From contig NZ_CP009621.1 of assembly GCF_000973725.1 (NCBI RefSeq), positions 2,454,501 through 2,518,500 of the forward strand: a stretch of 64,000 nucleotides of DNA, given 5' to 3'. This DNA comes from Pontibacter korlensis. GTDB lineage: Bacteria; Bacteroidota; Bacteroidia; Cytophagales; Hymenobacteraceae. The translations under genes and the position numbers were made by a program. Positions 1 to 5,839 of the stretch are shown here, piece after piece (position 1 is the stretch's first letter; the number at the start of each line of letters is the position of its first letter). The notes under the pieces were generated by a model. It had not been told where the DNA came from. It saw only the letters and a program-made list of their open reading frames with translations, and ran no database searches.

Positions 1-259
1 TGCTGAGCACATTCAGGTTAACGGCAAACTCAGGGAAGTCGTAGCCAATTTCGGCACCCACCACCATGCTGATCAATATCCAGGTGGTCAGGGATCGCTT
101 CTGCAGGCCGTAGAGGAGCAGTACGGCAATACCAGCCCACCGAACTGCTAACAGTGCCTCGCCGGGCAGAGAAACAAAGCTGTACTGTTGCAGCACAGTA
201 AGAATGGCCGCGATGGTAATACACAGCAGCGTGGCCAGAGGTAAAAAAGACTTTTTCAT
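1..259 (-). CDS. Dicarboxylate/amino acid:cation symporter, N-terminal part (runs off left edge)
   Basis: Reading the minus strand from the ATG at 257-259 gives 86 open codons to the window edge, starting MKKSFLPLATLLCITIAAIL. Two hydrophobic segments lie near residues 5-25 and 38-52, followed by the stretch TTWILISMVVGAEIGYDFPE and then FAVNLNVLS. That run matches the conserved N-terminal part of the sodium/proton:dicarboxylate symporter (DAACS, GltP/DctA) family as it occurs in Bacteroidota; these inner-membrane carriers import glutamate, aspartate or C4-dicarboxylates. A longer open frame covering 30-365 exists on the same strand but its translation is Cys/Arg/His-rich and unlike a protein, so this frame was chosen. 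The transport core is outside the window, so the substrate cannot be assigned. Confidence 0.75.
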   Translation of the reverse strand, partial: MKKSFLPLATLLCITIAAILTVLQQYSFVSLPGEALLAVRWAGIAVLLLYGLQKRSLTTWILISMVVGAEIGYDFPEFAVNLNVLS

Positions 260-561
260 AAAGAAGGTTAAAAACAAGTAGGCCAAAGCCTGTACCAATA
301 AAAAAGCCTTTGTAGCGGACACTGCTGTTTTGCCTTATTCTCAGGGTTTTATCTACAGGACACACTTACATTAGCTTACAAATATAGAAGTTGGAAAAAC
401 AGCGACAAATAGCTGAAGGGCTGGTGCAGAACTATTTTTTTTAGCTCCTGAATATGTGGAGGAAAGTTTATACTTTGTTTGCTGTATTTGTGGCAAAAAG
501 TGGCTTAAGAGGGATAAAAAATGCAATTTGACCCAAAGCATACCATTAAACCCTGTACCTT
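260..561. other. Intergenic region between divergent genes (302 bp)
   Basis: This holds the promoter and leader of the leftward symporter gene (260-409) and the upstream region of the rightward epimerase gene (410-561). I see no exact TAnnTTTG box for the epimerase; the nearest is the imperfect TTTATACTTTG around 467-479. No tRNA, repeat or terminator-like hairpin was recognised. Confidence 0.5.
379..409 (-). promoter_or_regulatory. Bacteroidota-type promoter for the symporter gene
   Basis: On the minus strand TATATTTG (379-386) matches the -7 consensus TAnnTTTG, and TTTG (406-409) lies exactly 19 bases upstream, the expected distance for the -33 element. Transcription would start near 373 and give a leader of about 110 bases before the ATG at 259. 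Confidence 0.6.
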
Positions 562-1551
562 ATGTTAAAATGGCATATAGAGGTCCTTCATCTCAAGCTA
601 AAGCACATCCATATCATCTCACCAAACACCCCGGCTACAAAGGTGAATTTTTTGGTGCAGGTGTCAGATGGTGAATTCAGTGGCTTTGGAGAGGCGGCAC
701 CAGACTTGCGGTACGGTGAAACACCTGAACTGCTGCTGCAACAGTATAAAGTGCTGTTGGTAGCAGGTTTACCCCAGGTGCAAAGTATGGAGGAGTTATT
801 GCAGCTGTTGGAGCAGCACCCGCCCATTAATGCCCTGCGCTTTGCCATAGAGGCTGCTTACCTGCACTATTTTTGCCAGCACAAAGGTATACCCGTGCAC
901 CAGTTATTGGGGCAGCCAGTGCCTCAGCCACAGGCCACTTGTTTTACACTGGCTGTAACATCCCCAGAAGAAGTACAGGAGTATGTATTGAGCCAAAACT
1001 TGGAGCGCTTCAGATACCTCAAAGTAAAAGTAAATCCGGAGCAGGGGCTGGAGTTAGTACAGGAGGTACTACATTTTACAGATCAGCCCCTGGTACTGGA
1101 GGGGCATGAGAGGTGGCTAAACCCTCAAGAGCTGCTAAACTTCCTGAATGCGCTGGATAGAAGCCGAATACTATTTATAGAGCAACCCATGCCTGTCGCT
1201 AAGGCAGCAGCTTATGCTCAGCTTAAAAACATAAGCCCGATCCCGCTTGTTGCTGATGAGTCAGTAACAGATATGGCAGATTTTGAGCTGCTACGCACGC
1301 AGTTTCATGGCATCAGTATAACGCCTATGAAAGCTGGGGGCTACCTTAATACAGTAAGGCTGCTGCAGGAGGCTAAGAAGTACGGGTTGATGACAGTGCT
1401 TGGTTCAGCTATAGAAACAACGTTAGGAGCTTGGAGTGCCATGCAGTTAAGTGGAGCATTTAATTTTGTTAACTTAGATGGTTTTCTAATGCTGAAAGAG
1501 GAGCCTTTTGGGTTGGTGCAGGAGCAGCAGGGCGTAATATACCTGAAGTAG
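562..1551 (+). CDS. Enolase-superfamily enzyme, dipeptide (L-Ala-D/L-Glu type) epimerase-like
   Basis: A 329-residue protein with the muconate-lactonizing subgroup layout: capping domain (about 1-120), then a TIM barrel. Visible catalytic elements are the KxK pair (K154, K156, in LKVKVNP), E207 in FIEQPMP and D232 in VADES as metal ligands, and K257 in MKAGGY as the opposite-face base. The C-terminal GSAIETTLG resembles the end of the barrel in dipeptide epimerases, which interconvert stereoisomers of dipeptides during murein peptide recycling. The first metal ligand is unusual: where the family has D-A-N, this protein has LEGHERW (E180, H182). It could instead be an o-succinylbenzoate synthase-like or other member; substrate is inferred only. 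No menaquinone or murein-recycling genes sit beside it. The ATG at 562 is chosen because the reading frame gains family-like character right after it. Confidence 0.7.
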   Translation: MLKWHIEVLHLKLKHIHIISPNTPATKVNFLVQVSDGEFSGFGEAAPDLRYGETPELLLQQYKVLLVAGLPQVQSMEELLQLLEQHPPINALRFAIEAAYLHYFCQHKGIPVHQLLGQPVPQPQATCFTLAVTSPEEVQEYVLSQNLERFRYLKVKVNPEQGLELVQEVLHFTDQPLVLEGHERWLNPQELLNFLNALDRSRILFIEQPMPVAKAAAYAQLKNISPIPLVADESVTDMADFELLRTQFHGISITPMKAGGYLNTVRLLQEAKKYGLMTVLGSAIETTLGAWSAMQLSGAFNFVNLDGFLMLKEEPFGLVQEQQGVIYLK

Positions 1552-1646
1552 GCTGTACTGCACATACAAGAAGGCTCGGCAGGTGGATGTATAAACTGTT
1601 AATCAGTATAGTAAGGAAACTTTTTAAAATTATTTTTGTTAATATG

Positions 1647-1677
1647 TTTGTACATTAAATGTAGGTACATAAATTTG
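1647..1677 (+). promoter_or_regulatory. Promoter of the marR-yceI operon with an embedded palindromic operator candidate
   Basis: TTTG at 1647-1650 and TAAATTTG at 1670-1677 are separated by 19 bases, a full match to the Bacteroidota sigma-A promoter. Between them, 1651-1663 reads TACATT-A-AATGTA, a perfect 6-1-6 inverted repeat. A MarR dimer bound there would block RNA polymerase, so autoregulation is a reasonable inference. Confidence 0.65.
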
Positions 1678-1706
1678 CATCATCATACTGAAGCTTAATG
1701 CTGCAC

Positions 1707-2174
1707 ATGAAAATTGAAGACGAGATAAAACAAAGTGTTTTTAAAAGCGAGTACCAAAAGGCTTATATCAATTTGATATATACCTCGGGGTATTTGCAGC
1801 AGGCGCAGTCAGCACTATTTAAGCCCTTTGGCGTTACGCTGCCACAGTATAATATCCTGCGCATCTTGCGTGGGCAACATCCTAAGCCAGCTACCATCAG
1901 CCTGCTGATTGAGCGCATGCTGGATAAAACTTCGAATGCCTCACGCATTGTAGATAAACTTGAGGCCAAGGAGCTGGTAACGCGTAAGCAGTGCCCCTCT
2001 GACCGCCGCACGGTAGATGTGCTCATCACGCAGAAAGGCCTGGACCTACTGGAGCAGATGGATGGTCTGGAAGGTGGCAAAGGTACAGGTATCACAAACC
2101 TGACAGAGGATGAGGCAACCCAGCTGAATGCCCTGCTGGATAAAATCAGAAATAATAACAACCATAACCAATAG
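1707..2174 (+). CDS. MarR family winged-helix transcriptional regulator
   Basis: About 155 residues from the ATG at 1707 (MKIEDEIKQSVF); an ATG three codons earlier (1698) is an alternative. The fold order is visible: N-terminal dimerisation helix, then LPQYNILRILRGQ (helix 2), a recognition segment around LIERMLDKTSNASRIVDKLE, and the wing with CPSDRRTVDVLITQKG, where the D-R-R and the -LT-KG pattern are MarR hallmarks. MarR proteins are homodimeric repressors released by small ligands or oxidation. It is the first gene of a unit with the YceI gene 19 bp downstream, so it probably controls that periplasmic protein and itself through the palindrome at 1651-1663. The ligand is unknown. Confidence 0.88.
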   Translation: MKIEDEIKQSVFKSEYQKAYINLIYTSGYLQQAQSALFKPFGVTLPQYNILRILRGQHPKPATISLLIERMLDKTSNASRIVDKLEAKELVTRKQCPSDRRTVDVLITQKGLDLLEQMDGLEGGKGTGITNLTEDEATQLNALLDKIRNNNNHNQ

Positions 2175-2193
2175 TGTCAATCAACAAAAACAG

Positions 2194-2850
2194 ATGAAAA
2201 AGTACGTAATTCTTGCCTCTCTTGCCGGCTCGCTGCTATTCACAGCTCATGCTGGTAACACAAACACTGTGGCCGCTACAGGCACTACAGAGGTAGCCGC
2301 TCCCGCCAAGGCGCGTGCTTATAAAGTAGATGTTGCTAAAAGCGACCTGAAGTGGCACGCCAAAAAAGTTACAGGTGAGCACATGGGTAACATTGCTCTG
2401 AAGAGCGGTGATATTCAGGTTAGCGGTAACAAGGTTGTAGGCGGTACCTTTGTGATCGATATGAACAGCATCACTTGCTCTGATATCAAAGATGCAGAGT
2501 ATAACGGTAAGCTGATTGGTCACCTGAAGTCTGATGACTTCTTCAGTGTAGAGAAGCACCCGACTGCTACATTCAAAATCACTAATGTGAAACCAGTTGC
2601 TAACGCTGCAGCAGGTAAGCCTAACGCAACCGTAACTGGCGATTTAACTATCAAAGGCATCACAAACCAGGTTTCTTTCCCGGCTACTGTGTCAGTGAAA
2701 GATGGTGTAGCTTCTGCTAAGGCTGACGTTACTATCGACCGCTCTAAGTTCGATGTGCGCTACGGTTCTAAGAGCTTTTTCGATAACTTGGGCGACAAAG
2801 CAATCTATGACGATTTTGTTGTTTCTCTGGACGTAACAGCGAAGCAATAA
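2194..2850 (+). CDS. YceI family lipid-binding-like secreted protein
   Basis: A 218-residue protein. A longer open frame exists upstream, but the ATG at 2194 gives a clean signal peptide (MKKYVILASLAGSLLFTAHA) and lies 19 bp after marR, so it is preferred. The YceI lipocalin-like barrel spans about 45-218: V..SDLKWHAKKVTGEHMG, IDMNSITCSDI, HLKSDDFFSVEKHPTATFK, GDLTIKGIT and IDRSKFDVRYGS. Family members bind polyprenoid-type lipids in a beta-barrel pocket and act in the periplasm; the ligand here is unknown. Its co-transcription with MarR suggests induced expression. The next gene (2944) is a clear paralogue, with a terminator at 2868-2906 between the two. Confidence 0.9.
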   Translation: MKKYVILASLAGSLLFTAHAGNTNTVAATGTTEVAAPAKARAYKVDVAKSDLKWHAKKVTGEHMGNIALKSGDIQVSGNKVVGGTFVIDMNSITCSDIKDAEYNGKLIGHLKSDDFFSVEKHPTATFKITNVKPVANAAAGKPNATVTGDLTIKGITNQVSFPATVSVKDGVASAKADVTIDRSKFDVRYGSKSFFDNLGDKAIYDDFVVSLDVTAKQ

Positions 2851-2867
2851 TTTCTTAAGCAAGTATC

Positions 2868-2906
2868 TTAAACCGCTCCGAAACAAAGGCGGAGCGGTTT
2901 ATTTTT
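2868..2906 (+). terminator. Rho-independent terminator after the first yceI gene
   Basis: TTAAACCGCTCCG (2868-2880) pairs with CGGAGCGGTTTA (2890-2901) across a 9-base loop and is followed by a T-rich tail. Confidence 0.8.
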
Positions 2907-2943
2907 ATAGTAATCTATTCTTTCATACATATAACAAACATTC

Positions 2944-3606
2944 ATGAAAAGAACAGCAATTTATGCTTCGTTTGCAGCAGCTTTATTTTTTACTGCCTGC
3001 GGCGGCGAAACAGAAACAGCCGAAACAACAACTGTAACATCAGAGGCAACTGCTGCCACTGGTGAAGGTGAAATTTACCAGGTCGTGCAGGACCAGAGCA
3101 CTGTAGGCTGGCATGGTACTAAAGTTGCCGGCGAGCACAAAGGTAACATTGATGTACAGAGCGGTGAGCTGACTGTAAACGGCGACCAACTGACTGGCGG
3201 TACTATCGTGATCGATATGAGCACCATCAGCAACTCTGACATTACAGCTGAGGAAGACAATGCCAAACTAGTTGGCCACCTGAAGTCTGAGGATTTCTTT
3301 GGTGTAGAGAAATATCCAACAGCTAAATTTGAAATTACAAGTGCTTCTCCGATAGCTAACGCTGCTGCCGGTGAGCCTAACTATAACGTAGAAGGTAACC
3401 TTACCATCAAGGAAACTACTGAGAAAGTAAGCTTCCCTGCTACAGTTAATGTAGAAAACGGAACTGTAACAGCTAAGGCTGATGTGGTTGTAGATCGTTC
3501 TAAGTACGATGTACGCTATGGTTCTGAAACTCTTCTGGGTGAACTTGGCGACAAGGCTATCTCTGATGAGTTTACTGTTTCTTTCGACTTAACTGCGAAG
3601 AAATAA
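2944..3606 (+). CDS. YceI family lipoprotein
   Basis: A 220-residue protein starting MKRTAIYASFAAALFFTACG. The sequence FFTAC is a lipobox, so it is predicted to be lipid-anchored after processing at Cys19. A low-complexity Glu/Thr-rich linker (about 20-43) precedes the YceI barrel: STVGWHGTKVAGEHKGN, IDMSTISNSDI, HLKSEDFFGVEKYPTAKFE, GNLTIKETT and VDRSKYDVRYGS. It is strongly similar along its whole barrel to the upstream YceI protein, differing in its anchor: one paralogue soluble in the periplasm, one membrane-attached. This reflects a tandem duplication. Its own terminator follows at 3631-3670. It may share the MarR-controlled transcript by readthrough, but the intervening terminator argues for a separate promoter; I saw no exact promoter match. 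Confidence 0.9.
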   Translation: MKRTAIYASFAAALFFTACGGETETAETTTVTSEATAATGEGEIYQVVQDQSTVGWHGTKVAGEHKGNIDVQSGELTVNGDQLTGGTIVIDMSTISNSDITAEEDNAKLVGHLKSEDFFGVEKYPTAKFEITSASPIANAAAGEPNYNVEGNLTIKETTEKVSFPATVNVENGTVTAKADVVVDRSKYDVRYGSETLLGELGDKAISDEFTVSFDLTAKK

Positions 3607-3630
3607 ACAAATAGTATATTAAGCTTCTAC

Positions 3631-3670
3631 GGAAAAACCGCTTTGGCTCTAGTGCCGGGGCGGTTTTTCT
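3631..3670 (+). terminator. Rho-independent terminator after the YceI lipoprotein gene
   Basis: AAAAACCGC (3633-3641) pairs with GCGGTTTTT (3660-3668) and is followed by a T-rich tract. Confidence 0.8.
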
Positions 3671-3695
3671 GTTTATACTTACCACCTTATTTTTC

Positions 3696-3703
3696 TACCT
3701 TTG
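3696..3703 (+). promoter_or_regulatory. Probable -7 promoter element for the DUF6503 gene
   Basis: TACCTTTG matches TAnnTTTG exactly and lies 28 bases before the ATG at 3732. The -33 region holds only TGTTTA, so the upstream element is weak. Confidence 0.4.
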
Positions 3704-3731
3704 GCTATCTGTACTACCTGCTAATCATAAT

Positions 3732-4493
3732 ATGCATTACCTGTTGAGATATACCTACACCTGGCTTTTACTAGGTGCTCTGCTAATTACTTCCTGCTCA
3801 CAAAAAGTGGATCCTGAAGCGCAGATCATTGTAGATGCTGCACTTACAGCACATGGTGCCGCAAACCTAGATCAGAGCGTTATTTCTTTCAGGCTCCGGG
3901 ATAAGCAGTACCGCGCGCTTCGTGATAATGGTGCCTTTGTCTATAGCCGCACTTTTACAGATTCTACGGGCCAGCGTATTCACGATGTGCTGAGCAACAG
4001 CGGCTTTAAGCGCACTATAGATGATAAAGAAGTAGAGTTGCCGGAGGAAAGGGAAAAAGCCTACAGTGCCTCTGTAAACTCAGTAATTTACTTTGCTCTG
4101 TTGCCTTACTTCTTGAACGATGTCGCTGTACGTAAAGAATACCTGGGCGAGGCTACCATAAAAGGGGAGCCATACCATAAGGTAAAGGTCACTTTTGCGC
4201 AAGAAGGGGGAGGAGATGATTTTGAGGATGAGTACGTATACTGGTTCCATAAGCAGCGCCATACTATGGACTACCTGGCCTACAATTTTAAGGAAGATGG
4301 GGGAGGATCACGCTTTCGGGAAGCTACAAATTCCAGAGAGGTGGGCGGCGTTCTGTTCCAGGACTACAACAACTATAAAGTAGCTGATAAAGACTTTCCT
4401 ATCCAGAACTATGACCGGGCTTTTGAGGCAGCTAAGCTGGAGAAAGTATCGGAAATAAACCTGGAGGAGCTGCAGGTAAGCAAGCTGCAGTAA
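3732..4493 (+). CDS. DUF6503 family lipoprotein
   Basis: A 253-residue predicted lipoprotein: MHYLLRYTYTWLLLGALLITSCSQ has a membrane segment followed by the lipobox ITSC (Cys22). The mature part contains IIVDAALTAHGAANLDQSVISFRLRDKQYRA, the SV..VIYFALLPYFLND stretch and a beta-rich YHKVKVTF...YVYWFHKQRHTMDYLAYNF region, a pattern I recognise from the Bacteroidota DUF6503 family of outer-membrane-directed lipoproteins with an LolA/LolB-like beta cup. No biochemical function is established for the family. It stands alone between the YceI pair and the convergent gene at 4558, with a -7 promoter box just upstream. Confidence 0.8.
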   Translation: MHYLLRYTYTWLLLGALLITSCSQKVDPEAQIIVDAALTAHGAANLDQSVISFRLRDKQYRALRDNGAFVYSRTFTDSTGQRIHDVLSNSGFKRTIDDKEVELPEEREKAYSASVNSVIYFALLPYFLNDVAVRKEYLGEATIKGEPYHKVKVTFAQEGGGDDFEDEYVYWFHKQRHTMDYLAYNFKEDGGGSRFREATNSREVGGVLFQDYNNYKVADKDFPIQNYDRAFEAAKLEKVSEINLEELQVSKLQ

Positions 4494-4557
4494 TCAGAGT
4501 ATAAGAACATAAGCTTATGCTTGACCAAGTGACAGACCTGCTTTAAGGTGCTTATGC

Positions 4558-5103
4558 CTACTCAATCTCAAATTCCTGTGGTAGTGGCACGGTAAGGTGC
4601 TTTGGCCTGCTGTGGATCTGCTGCAGAAAACTATCCAGCTCTGATTTATACTCGAGGTGGTAATCTTCGTGCAGGTTTTTGCGGATGAGCTGAATAGTGC
4701 GAAGCAGCAGGCGTGCTGAGGCAGTAAAAAAGCCCTTGTAATAGCTGTCGAACTGGCCTGTAAAGTTGTCGAAGATGAGGCGAAGCGTGTACATGTGCAG
4801 ATCGATCTCAGTCTTTGGCTCCTTGGTGATGCGCTTAAAACGGGCAATCTCTTTCATGGCCTTTCGTAGCGCCTTGGTAAGCGCCTTTGCAAGGCTGCGG
4901 CCACTGGCGTTTATCAGTAACTCATGAATTTTGTCGGCTGCGTCGTCATACACCTCTTCCAGCGTTACTTCTTCCAGTAACTCATACCGCAGAATGTCAT
5001 ACAGTTCGGCATCGCGACGGGCTGCCTTCAATATAATAGCTTCTTTTTCCTTGTCGCCCAGGTTTTTTACTGCCTGTCGAAACGCCGGTGAAATGGCTGG
5101 CAT
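4558..5103 (-). CDS. Conserved hypothetical alpha-helical protein
   Basis: A 181-residue cytoplasmic protein with no signal peptide or membrane segment. It is almost entirely helical and charged (LGDKEKEAIILKAARRDAELYD, LLEEVTLEEVYDDAADKIHE, SLAKALTKALRKAMKEIARFKR), and ends with a Pro-rich tail. I do not recognise a characterised family; homologues annotated as hypothetical are expected in Cytophagales. It begins 5 bp after the stop of the nucleotidyltransferase gene and is therefore its operon partner, so a joint function such as a nucleotidyltransferase-based toxin-antitoxin is possible, but I see no HEPN R-x4-6-H motif to support that. The 'ends converge' arrangement with the DUF6503 gene leaves 64 bp between them. 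Confidence 0.75.
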   Translation of the reverse strand: MPAISPAFRQAVKNLGDKEKEAIILKAARRDAELYDILRYELLEEVTLEEVYDDAADKIHELLINASGRSLAKALTKALRKAMKEIARFKRITKEPKTEIDLHMYTLRLIFDNFTGQFDSYYKGFFTASARLLLRTIQLIRKNLHEDYHLEYKSELDSFLQQIHSRPKHLTVPLPQEFEIE

Positions 5104-5108
5104 AGTGC

Positions 5109-5720
5109 TTAGTTAGGCAAGTTGTCAAGGTCCAGCAGGTCTTGCTGACGAGCGGTGGCCTTCTTGTTCTTTTTTAAATCTTTCAGGCTGATAAAGTTCG
5201 CCCTAGTATCGCCGAAGGGTATGGCAGCTTTACTTGCCCAGCAGCTGGTAAATTCTACACCAGCCATACCTGTAGCCAGATCGATGCGGTTAGGCGGGTA
5301 ACCTAGTTGTACTACAATATCGGTTGTGGTCAGGTCCTCCAGGTTTACTTCTTGTTCGCTATAGCCAAGTTCCTGAAGTACTGCCAGTACTTTTGTGGCA
5401 TTCTCTGCAGATGGGTTAATCCAGATATCGATATCACCAGTATAGCGAGGATACCCATAGAGGGCTACAGCAAAACCTCCTGCTATAATGTACTCTGCAC
5501 TAGAGGTATTTAACAGCTTAACAAATCCTTGAAAATTGTCTGTCAGCTCCATTGGTACTAGTAGTCTGTATTGGGCCCTAATATGCTTCACAGCCGCGAG
5601 GCGTGCTTCTGCAGGTTGGGCAAGCCAATAAACTAAGTCATCATTGCTGGCCGACAATTTTCTTTTGGTAACCGCTCTGCTTGTCGATCGTCGCAGAGCG
5701 GGGCTGACTTTTCTATTCAA
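5109..5720 (-). CDS. Nucleotidyltransferase-fold protein with an N-terminal helical extension
   Basis: 203 residues. A basic N-terminus (about 1-25) leads into a helical segment VYWLAQPAEARLAAVKHIRAQY, which resembles the small stand-alone proteins often encoded beside minimal nucleotidyltransferases. From about residue 65 comes a Pol-beta-superfamily nucleotidyltransferase core: YIIAGGFAVALYGYPRYTGDIDIWI contains the GG and the D-x-D (GDIDIW) that bind metal and NTP, and IDLATGMAGVEF supplies the third acidic strand. The family transfers nucleotides to protein or small-molecule targets and includes AbiEii/MNT-type antitoxins or toxins. It is first in a two-gene unit with the helical 181-residue protein and has its own promoter (5808-5839). 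Function beyond the fold is not known. Confidence 0.75.
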   Translation of the reverse strand: MNRKVSPALRRSTSRAVTKRKLSASNDDLVYWLAQPAEARLAAVKHIRAQYRLLVPMELTDNFQGFVKLLNTSSAEYIIAGGFAVALYGYPRYTGDIDIWINPSAENATKVLAVLQELGYSEQEVNLEDLTTTDIVVQLGYPPNRIDLATGMAGVEFTSCWASKAAIPFGDTRANFISLKDLKKNKKATARQQDLLDLDNLPN

Positions 5721-5774
5721 AGTATAAACCTTTTAATGGTTAAAGGATACCTTACGGAAAGGCAGCGTAAATGT

Positions 5775-5808
5775 GTAACCTGCGGTTACCAAAGCAACAG
5801 CAGGTTAC
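5775..5808 (-). promoter_or_regulatory. Hairpin in the leader of the nucleotidyltransferase operon
   Basis: GTAACCTGC (5775-5783) pairs perfectly with GCAGGTTAC (5800-5808); a shorter competing hairpin uses GTAACC (5775-5780) and GGTTAC (5784-5789). No T-run follows on the minus strand, so this is either a weak terminator for the S9 peptidase gene or a structured leader element. Confidence 0.4.
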
Positions 5809-5839
5809 AAAAGTATGTAAATTATAAATTTTCGTCAAA
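5808..5839 (-). promoter_or_regulatory. Bacteroidota-type promoter for the nucleotidyltransferase operon
   Basis: On the minus strand TACTTTTG (5808-5815) matches TAnnTTTG and TTTG (5836-5839) lies 20 bases upstream. The -33 box sits inside the last codons of the S9 peptidase gene, so the operon has its own promoter rather than depending on readthrough. Confidence 0.5.

Noticed and set aside
30..365. 111-residue minus-strand frame at the left edge
   Set aside because: Its composition is unlike a protein and another minus-strand frame (1-259) gives a recognisable symporter N-terminus.
456..674. Plus-strand frame overlapping the start of the epimerase gene
   Set aside because: Cys/Lys-rich random translation, overlaps the better supported frame starting at 562.
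4558..5720. HEPN/MNT toxin-antitoxin pair
   Set aside because: The nucleotidyltransferase half fits, but the partner has no R-x4-6-H motif, so the HEPN label is not supported; reported only as an open possibility.
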